Shown: positions 1 through 13,500 of the stretch, one piece after another | How positions within the stretch are numbered: the first letter of the stretch is position 1 | Layout of the letters: the number at the start of each line of letters is the position of its first letter | NCBI GenBank assembly: GCA_015183035.1 | Contig: JACZZP010000012.1 | Coordinates: 868,001 to 932,000 of the forward strand | DNA length: 64,000 bases | Source: Meloidogyne chitwoodi | Taxonomy: Eukaryota; Nematoda; Chromadorea; Rhabditida; Meloidogynidae | Direction: 5' to 3' | The notes under the pieces: generated by a model | Databases searched by the model: none | The model's input: the letters and a program-made list of their open reading frames with translations, nothing else | Told to the model about the DNA's origin: nothing | Made by a program: the position numbers and the translations under genes

Positions 1-80
1 TAAATTTGGGGTTTTGTGGTAGAAAACTAAAAGTTTTTTGTCTAAAAAATAATATAAAAATTATAATTTTTATATTTTAG

Positions 81-778
81 TTGGTCAGATACACGTAAAT
101 TATTTAAAGAACAAAATGGATGGCCACATTTTAAAGCTATTTTCTTTACTAGTGCTAAAACAAATGAAGGAGTAGATACACTTCGTAAATATTTAAGAGA
201 ACATTCTATAGATAAAAAATGGAGTTTTGCACCTCAAACAGTTAGCAAAAAGGTTTTTTCTTTTTAAATATTCTTTTTTATTTTTAAAGAATTCTCGTTT
301 AATTTGTGCTGAACATGTACGTTCAGCTTTATTAGATAATTGCCCTTCACATATAGCCTATAAACTTCGTGTTGCTGTCACAGAATGGGAATTTGATGAA
401 CAACTTCCTATTAATGAACAAATACTTAGAGTAGCTGTTAATGTTTTTTGTAAGTTTTTTAAATAATTAAAATAAAATAAACTTGTGAATGTTTTTTTTA
501 GCAAAAATTAAAAAAATTTTTCAAAAATCATAATATTATTTTTTCAATTTTAAGGTGAAAATGAACGAGAAGCTCGTCAAGTTTGGTATAAAATGGAAGA
601 AATTGAAAATACAATAAATCAACAATTAAAACAATTATATTGTCGGAATGTTCTTTTTAGCCTATTTATTAGAGTAAAAGATAAAGGAGGAATATATCAA
701 CCAAATGAAAAAGCTGAAGAACAAAAAAGGTTAATTAAAGCTGAAATAAGAAGAAAAAAGAAGGAAATTAATTGTTAA
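81..778 (+). CDS. ERAL1: GTPase Era, mitochondrial type, C-terminal part (partial)
   Basis: Three exons are visible (81-252, 290-449, 555-778) and join in frame; the 5' part lies outside the window. The peptide contains ITSAKTN-like text (FFTSAKTNEGVDTL, the G5 SAK motif of TRAFAC GTPases). It is followed by EHVRSALLDNCPSHIAYKL, which resembles the Era linker before the KH domain, and then a basic C-terminus ending in NC-stop. Era proteins bind the 3' end of the small-subunit rRNA and help assemble it; the animal form works in mitochondria. Introns are only 37 and 105 bases. The KH domain looks diverged and the C-terminus is lysine/arginine rich. The family call rests on SAK plus the Era-like linker; another Era/EngA-type GTPase is the main alternative. 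Confidence 0.72.
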
Positions 779-1275
779 AAAAATTTTTATAAAGTTAATT
801 TTCGTCTACTTTTTTTACAGATTGAGAAAAAAATGTTTTATCTTTTCACGAGTTATAAAAAATTTTTATTAGAATAATTAAAAATGAGAGGCGAAATTAC
901 ATATTGACAATAATAAAATTACTTAACAAAACAATATTTAAGAAGATATTTTTCTCTTTTAGGCACAAAAGCCTGCAAATTATTATCCGCAAGTTAAAAT
1001 ATTATCGTAAAGTTTATACCTTCAAAATAATAATTTTTATTTTCTTATATTTCTGAAAAAAAGTGGATAAAAATTTGTATACTCTTGTGCCCATAAAATA
1101 AAAGTACCATTAAAAAATCATGCAACAAATAAATTAGAAAATCCACTGACAATGAGTTAAATTTTTTTTTAATATTTTTGAATTTTTAAAATCTTAAACA
1201 TAGAATAGAAGGCAAAAAAATACCAAAAATTAAAGAATTAAACATATTTTTAACCTCTTTTTGTTCGAAAAATAT
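779..1275. other. Intergenic region between convergent genes
   Basis: About 500 bases of AT-rich sequence separate the Era-like gene (+) from the PDI gene (-). No ORF, repeat or RNA gene can be supported here. Both genes end into it, so it should hold the 3' UTRs and polyadenylation sites of both. Confidence 0.6.
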
Positions 1276-3451
1276 TTAAAGTTCACTTTTCTTTTTAGTT
1301 TCTTCTTTTTCACTTTTATCCAAAACATCCAAATCCTCCAATTCAACATCAGAAAGATCAATTTCTTCTCCAGCATCAGCACTAGGTAATTCTCCATCTT
1401 TTCCATCCCAATGCTCAACATTTTCAACATCAGCATTTTTACCTCCAGGTACTGAAGATGTCTTTCCCTTTCCATAGGAAAGATCGCGTAAAAATTCTGA
1501 TATTCCCGTTTTTCCGAATGATCCTTTAAAAATGAGAATTTTATTTATAAAATTAGAAAATAAACAGAATTTTCTAGTAGCAATTTTCCAAAAAATTTAA
1601 AAATAAACCGGTTAAAGTGCTGTATTTAAGCTTTCTTGAATTCAAAGCCACCATTGCAGGATAACCAAAACCACCAATTCCAAAAGATTGTTCGAGTCCT
1701 GGTTGTTGGCCTGCCTCAGTCCAAAGCCAGCCCCAATGGCTTTTCTTAAATTTCTCTGCCAAGTCACGCAAAAGTAATAAGTAACCATTTCGGCAATCTG
1801 ACTGACAATCCAATATGTGTGGAAGAAATGTTATTATACAGCTAAAATTAAAAGTATAGTAAAACAAATTAAGAAAAAGGGTCCTTCCTCATTATAATAA
1901 TTTAGACTTCAATGTTTATCAAATATAATAATAAATATATAAAAAACTAACAGTTGCATATCTTGACAAGCAGTCTCAAATATCCCCGAATTAATAATTT
2001 GTTTCAATTCAGGTGGAGGCAAATGCTCAGCAAGACGTTCATTTGACCATTGAACAATATCACTTCTAAAAATAATAAAAAGAAATAAAAAGAAAGAAAA
2101 ATTAACGTCGTTCGACCGCCATTATAATCAAGAGCATCTCCGAAGGATTTTTCACCAGCAGGAAAAAATTTAATTGTAGGAAATCCTCGAACATCAAAAC
2201 GACCAGCAATTACTGTGTGAACAGTGGCATCTACAGCTCCCATCTGTAAAATTAAAAAATTTAAAAAATTCAAATATAAAATGCTAAAACTATTAATAAA
2301 TCACTAATTTTTAAATTAATATAAAAATAAAGAAACCTTCATTTTCCCTTTTAATTCAGAAGCAGCAGCTCTCCAATGAGGTTCCAAATTCTATTTAAAA
2401 TAAAAAGTCATTTTATTAAAATTCAGGTCCAATTATTTTTGATTAAGAGTGTATGTTAATATTTTGTAAAGATAAAAATATGTTTTTAGTTAGTCTGGAA
2501 AACAAATTTCAAAATAATAGAATAGAAAAATCAAAGTTTAGTTTAAAATAAAAATACAATATACTCTAATAAATTTCTTAAGAAATTAAAAAACCTTGCA
2601 GTGCCCACACCATGGAGCAAAAAATTCTACCATCCATGGGTCTTTACTTTTTATTACAAGTTCCTTAAAATAAAATTTTTAAATCAAATTTTTTCTCAAT
2701 AACCTCAAAGTTTGCATCAGTTAATTCAATAACGGCATTAGAAGCACCTCCACTCTTCGATGATTTTTGATTATAATTGCTGCTACTTCCAGAAAGTCGT
2801 ACAGAAATAACGCGTTTGATTTCAGCAACAGAAGCATCGGTAATGGCCTGAGCAGTTCTCTGACCATTATAATCATTTGGACGCTAAAATTTAAAAAAAT
2901 ATGTAAAAATCGAAATTAAAATAACTTGTTTATTCTCGCCAAAGATTTTAATGGTCGGAAAACCTTGAACATTATATGGAGCGCCAAGTGATTGATGCTA
3001 AAATAATAAAATTCAAAATCAAAGAGATATCAAAAATTTCATAATATATTGAAAACATAAAGGCAAGAGTTAAAAATTTCATGCCATATAGTGTTTTCTC
3101 ATATATAATTAAAGCTAACCTGTGTCATATCAACAGCGCCAACTTTAACTATTCCTTTTAATGCCTTAGCCACTTTTTTGTACTCGGGTTCCAGCCTCTA
3201 CAAAATGTAGAAATAAACTTCAAATTAAAAATTGAAAAAACCTGACAATGTCCACACCACGGTGCAAAAAATTCAACAATCCAAATCTAAAAACAATATT
3301 TTTAAAATATTTTTAAGTTAAAAACCGCATCATCATCCAGAACAAGCTTATGGAAATTACCAGCAGTTAATTCGACAACTTCATCTGCACTGTTGTAATC
3401 AGCAAAAGATTTGCTGATAAATAGGAGGGAAAAGAAGATGAAAATATTCAT
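1276..3451 (-). CDS. PDIA6: Protein disulfide isomerase, PDIA6/P5 type
   Basis: Endoplasmic reticulum thiol-disulfide oxidoreductase. Reading the minus strand from the ATG at 3451, the first residues [17 protein letters not shown] form a signal peptide. A first thioredoxin domain has the active site APWCGHC (about 3250) and a second has APWCGHC (about 2610), each followed by the cis-Pro motif GFPTIK. A third, redox-inactive domain follows, with [13 protein letters not shown] and the GGFGYPA motif. The tail is strongly acidic ([11 protein letters not shown]) and ends in KSEL-stop, a KDEL-like ER retrieval signal. This order (two active domains, one inactive, acidic tail) is that of PDIA6 and not of PDIA1 or PDIA3. 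There are about nine exons with short introns. It is divergent from the MAP kinase kinase gene, with 391 bases between the two starts. Confidence 0.93.
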
Positions 3452-3842
3452 TGCTTATTTAAAAAATAAATGAAATAAAATAGATTAAAAACAGAAAAGT
3501 TAAAATTAACATAAATAAGCTAAAAGAATACTCTCATACTCTGTCGTGGAAAAGAATGATTGGTTACTTCATAATTCTCTTTTTCTTTTCCCACTCTTTT
3601 ATCAAAAGCTGAAGGAACATACGTTTCAGTACGACCTTTCGTTACCGTCCCCTATGGTACTATGTAAATTCGACGGCTCTCAGACATTTTGTCAATGGAC
3701 CATTTGGGCCATTCTATTCAAATTCTTTGCTATTTTTTCTCATTTTCTTGCACTATTTGGGAATATTGATTTTTTAATTCAGATTCATGCTAAAACATAA
3801 ATTTTAAGTAATTTATTTTTTCGTCTTTTAACCCTCAAAAAT
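3452..3842. promoter_or_regulatory. Shared 5' region of two divergent genes
   Basis: These 391 bases lie between the start codons of the PDI gene (-) and the MAP kinase kinase gene (+), so they must hold both promoters or their 5' UTRs. I see no clear TATA box or factor site. An 84-codon open frame at 3546-3800 has no recognisable domain and is not called as a gene. Confidence 0.5.
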
Positions 3843-6495
3843 ATGAGTAACGATCAACAGAACTCAAATATCCAAATAATTCCAAATTATACTTCAACAT
3901 CAATTAATTCCTTAATTCTAAAAGGCTCCTCATTTCCCACAACTCCGCGCACCCCATCTGGCACTTCTAGTGCAAATAATAGTTTTGTTTCAACTCCAAC
4001 CACCAGCTCTAATTATTATTATTCTGCATTGGTCTCCCCAATACACCAACGTTTCATTGGTAATATTTTTAATCTTTAATATATTTTTTTAACTTTTTTG
4101 TTTTCTTTTTTATTTTTGTGTTATGCTGGTGGTTGGTTATATTTGTGATATTTAAATATTTTCTTTTAATTTATGTTTTTGTTTGTTTATTAACTATTTC
4201 TTTCTTGCATTTTAACGTTTACAGTTTATCGCTTTTATAATTTTTTCCTTTTGTTTTGCCTATTAAAATAATCCAATTTGTTTGTCCTTTATTTAATTTT
4301 CTCTAATATCATATTCTAAAAACTGCAATTTTAAGCATAACTTTGGAATATTTTATAATTTTTAATTAAATAATTATTTTTTAAAGATTTTGAAAGGAGA
4401 GTGAAAGGTTGGCGATTATTTCGACATATTTCAACATCTAAAAGAGGAAACCATCGGTCAACCTCCTACGATCCTCCTGTGAAAGCATTAAAAAAGGCAA
4501 AAGGAATTCATTCTGATAGAAATAACCAGTTTTTCATATTCGAAGAAAAAGATTCTGGAAGCTTTACTTGTCCTATACCAAGAAAGCATCTTTATAGTAA
4601 ATATATTTTTTTATTCAAATTAATTAAACTATTTTAAAGTTATTTAAGTATTTATTTTTAAAATAATTTTAAAAGTGAGTCTTTCTGGTCCAGCACGTTC
4701 TCGACCAGCGTTAGATGCTGTCTCAAATTCTAGTGATAAAAAGCTTAGTCATGAAGAGGTTTTTATTCGATTAATTTATTTATTACATTAACATTTTTTA
4801 TTTAAAAATTAGGTTGAAAGCCGTTTCAGAATCATTCAGGAACAGTCTGGTATTTTGAATTTTGGTTTAGGAAAAATATTTACTGGAGTTAAATATTCAG
4901 ACTTGGAACGTCTTGACCAGGTTTTTAATTCTTTTAAATCAAATCGTGTATGTATGTTTCTTTTTTATATTCTAGAATGCTCTTGGGGAGGGTGCCGGTG
5001 GAAGCGTTAGCAAATATAAATTTAAAAGTAGAGCAATTGCTGTTAAGGTTTGAATTTTTGAAAAATACTTTTAAAAATATTTAAGTTATTTTTTGTGGGG
5101 ACAGAAGTTGCTAATTGTAAGGTTCGATACCTCATGTTTTTTATACATTCAGTTACTTTTAAAGCATATTTCTTTTAATCTTTACAATTTTTTAATTTTG
5201 AGAAATAATTTTTAAGCATATGAAGAGAACAGATGCCCTCGATGAATCAAAGAGAATATTTATGGACTTGGAAGTTATTTCAAAATGTGGTGATTGCCCT
5301 TATATTGTTGAATACTTTGGATATATTATAACTTTAGTACGTTTCTTTATTTTTTTTGTTATACTTTTATCATACCCAAAAGATAATATGAAATGGGGAG
5401 AATGTTTTTCAAATTGTAAATAATATATGATTTTTAATTTTTTAAGGATTATGTATATATTTGTATGGAAGTTATGTCTACTTGCCTTGACAAACTTTTA
5501 AATAAACGGCAGAAAACTCGTCCAGGTAGCCAGGTAGGTCTTCCAGAAGAAATTGTTTCGCAAATTGCTTTAACTGTTGTTCGTGCTCTTGATTATTTGA
5601 AAGAAAAACATGTAAGAATTTGAATTAAAAATAATTTTTTCTCAATTATTTTTTAGAAAATAATGCATCGAGATGTTAAACCTTCTAATATTTTGCTAGA
5701 TTATTATGGAAATTTTAAACTTTGTGATTTTGGAATTTCTGGAAAATTAATTGAATCTAAAGGTTAAATTTATATATTTTTTATTTTATAGCAGTTCAAT
5801 TTTGATTTAGCTGCCACAAAAATAGGATGTACTGGTTATATGGCACCAGAAAGACTTATCTCTGATTCTCCTCATTATGATGTTCGTGCTGATGTTTGGT
5901 AAGCAAAAGGATAAAAAATTTTTTTTTATATTTTTAACTAATTATAACTAAATAAAAATACAATTAGCAAGGAATATAACAATTTAGAAGTTGGATAATT
6001 AGGAATAAAAATGAGAATTTAATATTTTCATTTAATAAAAAATGAGTTATTAATTCTGAGTTATTCCACGGGTTGAAGACTGGATGTAATTTTTCATAAT
6101 TTTATTTACATTTTTCCTTTTTAAGGTCTCTTGGAATTACTCTTGTTGAACTGGCCACAGGAGAATTTCCATATCAACATAGAGAAACTTTTCCACTTAT
6201 GTTGGAAATAAAAAATAAAGATTCGCCTTGTTTGACTCCTGAACAACATGGATTTTCTCTTGAATTTTGTTCTTTTATTGCTGATTGTCTTCAAAAAGAT
6301 ATGGAAAAAAGACCAAAATATCGTGAATTATTGGTAAAATTTTATTTTTTTAATTAATTAAATTTGAAAAACACTAAAAGTTAATATTTAATTAAGGAAC
6401 GTCCTTTACTTCAAAAGACAGCTACAATAAAGCCTAACGTTGAACTTTGGGTTTCTGATCCAATAGAATATTCTAAACGTTATGGGAGAGATTAA
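3843..6495 (+). CDS. MAP kinase kinase, MKK7-like (JNK pathway)
   Basis: Dual-specificity kinase that phosphorylates a MAP kinase. The N-terminus is Ser/Thr/Asn-rich with TPRTPSG. The kinase domain then shows the glycine loop LGEGAGGSV, the VAIK-type lysine (AIAVK, about 5047), [19 protein letters not shown], and the catalytic loop MHRDVKPSN (about 5665). DFGISGKL (about 5730) and the activation segment SKAAT ... GYMAPERL follow; spacing of the S and T matches the S-x3-T phosphoacceptor pair of MKK7. [19 protein letters not shown] follows. Text after the glycine loop resembles MKK7 more than MKK4 or MKK3/6, so a JNK kinase kinase role (mek-1/jkk-1 class in C. elegans) is inferred. About 11 exons, ending [12 protein letters not shown]. 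No frame break was seen. Confidence 0.88.
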
Positions 6496-6551
6496 AATAA
6501 TTTTAAAATTTTAACATTTATTATTAGGGTTGCTATTTGAGCAGAAATAAT

Positions 6552-7074
6552 GGTACTTTTACGTTATCCCTACGCACTTTTGCGGACTTTTTTTTGCGGA
6601 CAAAATTTATTAATATATAAAAAGACAAGAATAAATAAAAAAGTACATTTTATTGTATTCTATTTTAAAATTTATTTTTTTTAATTTGACATTTTATTTA
6701 GTTTCAGTCTATTATTTTGATTTTATTATTCTATTTACTTTATAATGAAAATTTGGGATTTGCCAACAACTGAAAAAGATGCCATCGAATTTTTACAAGA
6801 TCGAGGTCTTCTACATAAAACTAGAGGCGTAATAAGAAACATCGGGGAACAGCACGCCACCATTTGGATAGTTATTTTGCAGAATTTATGTGGAGGAAAA
6901 TGATTGGTGGAGACATTTTTGAAGAAATTATGATCGCTTGGGGAAAATATTGGCCATTGGATTGATTTTTTCTTTTATATACTTTTTCTTTTAAATATTT
7001 TCTCTTTTAAAAAAATAAAATTTGTCCGCAAAAAAAAAGTCCGCAAAAGTGCGTAGGGATAACGTAAAAGTACC
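6552..7074. mobile_element. Decayed Merlin/IS1595-type DNA transposon
   Basis: The element is bounded by near-perfect terminal inverted repeats of about 50 bases that begin GGTACTTTTACGTTATCCCT and contain two TTTTGCGGAC-like blocks. It is flanked by an exact 8-base target duplication, GAAATAAT (6544-6551 and 7075-7082). Inside, an ORF starts at 6745 with MKIWDLPTTEKDAIEFLQ. A later frame encodes RHHLDSYFAEFMWRKMIGGD, ending at the stop 6963-6965. These match the N- and C-termini of ISXO2-like (IS1595/Merlin) transposases. The zinc ribbon and most of the DDE domain are missing, and the ends are joined out of frame. It is an internally deleted, non-autonomous copy lying just past the kinase stop. 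Confidence 0.85.
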
Positions 7075-7082
7075 GAAATAAT

Positions 7083-7575
7083 TCTTATGTTTTTTAATTT
7101 TTACTAAAAATTAAATGGCAACCTTTCTGCTATTTTTATTTAAATATATTTAAAATTAGGATTTTTTACAAAATAATAATTAAAAAAAATTAATTTGTAA
7201 AATTAATATTTTTCAACCAATCTTTTGTATATATTTTAACCTAAAATTCTTTTTTTGTATATTTATATATTTAAATTAATGTATAAAATTTTATTATTTT
7301 TTTAGTTTATTATTTTAATAGAAATTTGATAGTTACTATTTAATATTAAACAAAAATTAAGGGAGTTTTGTTTATGAAGTGCTCAAAAACAATTAAATTA
7401 TATATAAATATTTATAAAATAAATTATATATTTATTTCAATCTCATTATAAACATTATGAAAATAAAAATTAAAAAAATATTTTTAAGCAATATTAAATG
7501 AAGTTTTGAATTTAAGCCTACTATGTATTTAAAAAATGATTTATAAAATATTTAATTTAAATATTTTTAAGAAAA
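7083..7575. other. Intergenic, upstream of cubilin
   Basis: About 490 bases, very AT-rich, between the Merlin remnant and the cubilin start codon. No coding frame or clear promoter element could be identified. Confidence 0.5.
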
Positions 7576-10500
7576 ATGAAAAAAAATAGGAAAAGTTTTT
7601 CTTTAAAAATATTAAATTATATTTATTTTTATACAATTTTTGAATATTTATTAATTTGTAAAAGTACAGAGGAACAAATAATTGAATTAACAAATAAAGA
7701 TGAAACTAGGTAAAATTTAAATTAAAAATTATATTTTTTAATTTATTAAAGGTCTCGAATGATTTTTGTTGATGGAAATATATTCTTTATTGCTGGTTTG
7801 GGAAAAAATATTTCTTTTAATGTTTCATCTGGTTCTTCAATTCAATTTGGAAATACAAATATTTTAGATTTGCCAAATTCTGTAATTATTAATAAAATTA
7901 TTTAAAAATATTAATAAAAAAAATAAATTTTTTAGAAATAAATAATTAAATAAGAAATAACAAATTAATAATTATTAGGCTAATCTAATTTTAGACAGAA
8001 GTTGTCTCAGTTAAAAATTTATTATCGGATGCGAAGGAAAAGATGATTGGCTTTGAGACAACATTAAAGATGGAAACTTCAGAGTTATAAAATATATTTA
8101 ATAATATTTAATTATTTTATTTATTTATTAGATGGCAAAATAAAATGACTGATTTACTACAAAAAGTTATTATATATTTAAAATAATAATAATTCTATTT
8201 TATAAGCATTCAATATTAACAAAACAAATAACTTCATATGCAAATGATACTTATCAAAGAGCTAAAACAAATAAACGTGCTCGTTTACTTATTTTAAGGC
8301 TTACAAAGCAAATTGAACGTCTTTACAAATTAATAGCTACCGATGAATGTTTAATACTTGGAATTGATACTTGTAAAAATGGAGGTGTAAATACATAAAT
8401 AATTTAAAATAAAATTAATTTTAAAATTAATAGGAACATGTATTGACGGATTTGGAAAATTTCAATGCCTTTGCCCAGCTCATTTCCAAGTAAAAATACA
8501 CTCAAAAATAAAAAATAATTTAATATTCTGCTAAACTGCTGAATTATATTTGTAATTATTAAGACAATTATATTAAAGTTTTGGTGTGGTGGTAGTGTTT
8601 CTGACTACAACATTTTAAGGTTAGGTTCGATTCCAGCTTATGGCAGAACATTTTTTTAATTTACCTGTTTTTATCAAAGTTTTTACAAATTATCTACAGA
8701 TATTTTTAATTATTTCTAATATAAAATAATAATAAAACAAAATACTAATTATCTCTATTAGGGAAAGCATTGTGAATTACGAATTGATGAATGTTCATTG
8801 TATAGTGGAACTGCAATAGGTTGTCAAAATGGTGCTAGATGCACAAATAATCCGGTTTATTTATTAAATTTTTTTATGAAAATTTTTTGAAGACAATACC
8901 TGGTTTTTCTTGCAATTGTACATCTGGATGGCACGGCCTTCTTTGTGAACATTCAGAAAATATTTGTGACAGTACTGATGATATTTGTGGTATTCATGGT
9001 CATTGTATTCAAAGTCGAAGTAGTCAATCTGCTGTAAATTAAATTTAAATATAATTTTTTAAATATAATAAATTAAATAAGATGGCGTATCGATGTCTTT
9101 GTGAACCAGGTTTTCAACAGGGAGGTGATCCAAATAATCCAATTTGTGTGGATGTAGATGAATGTATTATAAATAATCCTTGTTATCCAGGAACTGAGTT
9201 ATATAATTTTTTAAATTTAATTTAAATTAATAATTTAGATGTATAAATATGCCTGGATCTTTTAAATGTGGTTCATGTCCATCTGGATTAATTGGTAGAT
9301 AAATAAATATTAATAAAAAATTAAAAAATAATATAATTTAGGTAATGGTTTACATTGTTTGGATTTTGATGAATGTGAAAATGATTTAACTAATGATTGT
9401 TCTAAACAGCCACCAGTTGATTGTATAAATATTCATGGAAGTTATAAATGTAGTGAATGTCCAATAGGATATATTTCAAAAGAAGGAGAAAAACAAGGGC
9501 AAATATGTCAAAAAATTGATATTTGTAATAATCCACCGTTATTAAATGGTGGATGTTCTCCAGTGGCAAAATGTGTTAATGAACCTGAATTTCGTTGTAT
9601 TTGCCCTATAGGAATGATTGGAAATGGAATTGGACCTGATGGATGTGAAAAAGTTAAACAAATATTAAATGGAACAGATGAAAATTTATGTATAGAAAAT
9701 GATGAAAATAAAAGTTGTTTGAATGGGGGAACTTGCCAAGTAGAGAAAGTGATGCAATATATTTTAAATTATTTATTTTTTAAGGCAATTTCTTTATCAG
9801 AGATTCGCTGTTTGTGTCCAGAAAATTATTTTGGAGTACGTTGTGAACATCCAAACCCTTGTCTTTCAAGGCAATTTTGTTCTGGTCATGGACATTGTCA
9901 ATCTAATCCTTTAGGTTGTATTTGCTTTAAAGGCTTTTACGGACCACGTTGTCAATTCCAAGAAGATGGTAATTATTTTTAAAAAATAATATAATTATTT
10001 TATAAAATAAAAAGGAGGATGTGGTTTTCATACTTCAAATGAAACTGGTGAATTAATTTATGAACGAACATCTCCTAGTCCATTATTCGTCAGATGGACT
10101 TGTACTTGGCATATACAAATGTTTGACACTAGAAAAGTATTAAAGAATATTTTTTATTAAATTAATATTTATTTTAAGATTTAAGAATTCTTTTTTTATT
10201 TATTTTTAGGTTTTACAAATAAATTTTTTAAATCTCACTGCCCCTCGACTCTTTGAAGTAACATCAAAGGTATTTTTAAAATACATATATTGAATTATAT
10301 GTACATATATCTTTTTTAGGGATGTGAAAATGCATTTGTTACATTAACAATTTATGATGGTGCTGATCCTATAAAAAGTCCTACTTTGGCTTCTACACAA
10401 ATTGTAAATATGTGCCATGGCGAAGATTTTGAAGTAAATTAAAAATAAATATTAAAAATAAATATTAATTAATTAAAGAATCCATTTAAACATCCATTCT

Positions 10501-13500
10501 TTACTTCAACAAATAAAGCAGTTATTCGTTTGAGTAGTCGTATTCAAGGAAGGAGTACTTATTTACATTTAAAATGGATAGCTAAAAAGCCAAGTATATT
10601 TTAATTTTATTAAAATTCAGAAAAATATTTTAATTTAACTTTAATTAATTTTAAAAAGGTTGTGGTGGCCGATTTTCCAATCCAAATGGTGGTCGGATTG
10701 ATTATTATTATAATTACAATAATAAATTATTAGAAGAGAAAAAAGAAAAAGAAGAAGAAGAAATTGGAGAAAAAGCATGTATTTGGTAAAAATTATATTT
10801 ATTAAAATAATTTTATAAATATTTATAAAGGTATTTGAATGTACCACCTCAATTCCATATTGAATTAAATATTCAAGTTCTCCGATTACCTAGTAATGAA
10901 ATTGTAAATTGTTCGGCTAATAAATTAGAAGTATATATTTATTAATTTAATTTAAATAAATATATATTTTAGTTATTTGATAATCAAATGCCATCAAATA
11001 GAACTCTTTCACTTCAATTATGTTCTTCTTTATCAACTAATGAATTACCTAATATTATTAGAACATCTGGTCCATTTGCTACTATTTATTTAAAAATAAA
11101 TGAACAACAATTAAATAAACAATGTATCAAGTTATTTTTTTTTAATTTATTCAAATATTAATTTTCTATGAAAATCAAAAAAATAAGAAAATTATTTTGT
11201 TTGTTTTATACGAAAACTTATCAAAAATTAAAATTTTTTAAACCTTTTTTTAAAGGTAAATCTCCTTCATTATGTTCTATTGGCTTTTCTATTACTTACA
11301 AAACTATTGAACGTAATTTAAATTAATTTATTTAAATTTTAAATAAATTAAGTTGCAACTGGTTGTGGAGGTAAAATAAAAGCAGAAGAAACCTCTTCTT
11401 TACTTCAATCACCAAATTATCCAAATATTTATTTTCCTAATTTGGATTGTCTTTGGGTGTTACAACCAAATATTATTAATAATAATAGCAATGAAAATAA
11501 TGAAATAATTGATAATGATATTTATTTAACTGACCAAAAAGTTGAAATTTTATTTGAACATTTTGATGTCCCAACAACTATTACAAAGGTAAATAATAGA
11601 AAATATAATTAATTAATTTTAATTATTTTTAAAAAAGTATGCTAATCCCCTTTTACGACATGTAACAATGAATTCATGTTCTGGTGATTTTCTTCAAATT
11701 GTGGAAAAAGAATTAACTTACTGTAATATGAATAAACCTTCATTTAGTTTACCAATTATAGCACCTTTTATTTCATTAAAATTTCATTCTGATAATTCTA
11801 TCGGAGGAACAGGATTTTCTATACGTTATAAATCTAGTTATTTTTAATTAAATATTTATTTATATTTATTTTATTTTAGTTTGTCAAAAAGATTTTATTT
11901 TACCAAATGGTACAATATCTCCTCCTAATTTTCCTGAATCATCATTAAATCCTTTTAAATGTACTTATCGTATTATTGCAAAGCCAAGTCAGGTAAAAAT
12001 TATTTTAAAATAAAAAATAATTTAAAAAAGGCTATTCGTCTTCGTTTTGATAAAATTGGATTTACTACAAGTTTTGGCAATTGTTTTCAAAATAATCGTG
12101 AAAAAAACCTTCAAATACAAGATTATGTTGAAGTAATTATTTATTTATTTATTTTATTTAATTTAAAAAAAAAATAAAGTTTTCTGGAGGTCATTCATCA
12201 AATGAAGTAGCTAATAAACGTTATATTTGTCCTAGATATCCATTTATTGCACCAGGAGGAGAAATTATTACAAGTGGAATAAAACCATTTACAATTACTT
12301 ATAGTTAAATAATTATTATTTAAAATTAAATTTAAAATTTAAAAAAAAGGTACAAGTGGTTCATCAATTAATAAAGGATTTCTTTTTTCTTATGAAACAT
12401 TTGATATTGGTTGTGGTGGTATTTTTACAATTAATAAAAATGGAGAACAAAAATTAGTAATAACAAGTCCAAATTATCCAGAACCTTATATTTCATTTAT
12501 GTATTGTGTTTATTTTCTTAGTGTTCCAATTGTTTGTTTTTTAATTTAATTTTTTAATTTAATTTACTTATTTAGGGAAAAGCTTTACGTCTTAGTTTTG
12601 ATGTTTTTGATATAGAAAATGTAGCACATAGAGATGATTGTGATTTTGATAATGTTCGTATTTTTGATAAATATATTGATGATAATGAACATGGCCAATT
12701 ATTAGGAAAGTAAAAGATTAAATTAATTAATTAAAATAAATATTTTTGATTAAATTATTTAAATAATTTAATCAAAGATTTTGTGGAAAAGCATTACCAC
12801 CACCATTAATTTCAAATTCTGGACAAATGGCTGTTGTTTTTATTAGTGATCGTTCTGTTAGTGGATCTGGTTTTTCAGCTAAATTTCAAGCAATTGATTT
12901 AACTTCACATTGTGATAGAACATTTACAGCATCTTCAGGGGAATTTATTTTTGATTTTAGAGATTTTGAACAAAATGAATATTGTGATTATAAAATACAA
13001 GTTTTTTTTAAATTAAATAAAAATTATTTATTTATTTATTTAGATTAGTTCAAATAAACGTATTTTACTTAATATTTTAAATATTTCTTCACCTTGTGAT
13101 TATGGTACTTTAATTATTAAAAATGGCCCTTCAGAACAATCTCCTGGTTTTGCTGGACTTTTCGGAGAATCAGAAATTTGCAGTAATTAAATTTAATATT
13201 TAATTAAAAATATATTTATTTATTTTTTAAAAAAAGATGAGAATCCAGCAAAACAATTAATCTCTCAAGGCAATCGTCTTTTCCTTCGTTTTCGTTCAAT
13301 AACAAATAGAGAAATACGTTTTTCATTACGGTATGAACAATATGAATCAGGTAAATAAAATAATATTTTTATTTATTTATTTATTTCTTCTTTAGGTTGT
13401 GGTGGTCATATTGCTGGATTTAGTGGAGCTATTTCAACTCCACAATATCCTCACAAAGATTCTCATTCTTTAAGATGTGAATGGTTAATAGCTGTTACAC

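Noticed and set aside
1230..1475. 81-residue minus-strand open frame
   Set aside because: It overlaps the last PDI exon in another frame; the PDI frame with the acidic tail and KSEL end explains the sequence.
3546..3800. 84-residue open frame between divergent genes
   Set aside because: No domain, no splice context and hydrophobic low-complexity content; it lies in the shared promoter region.
5090..5140. Possible tRNA-like sequence in a kinase intron
   Set aside because: Only a B-box-like GGTTCGATACC is visible; no A box or stems.
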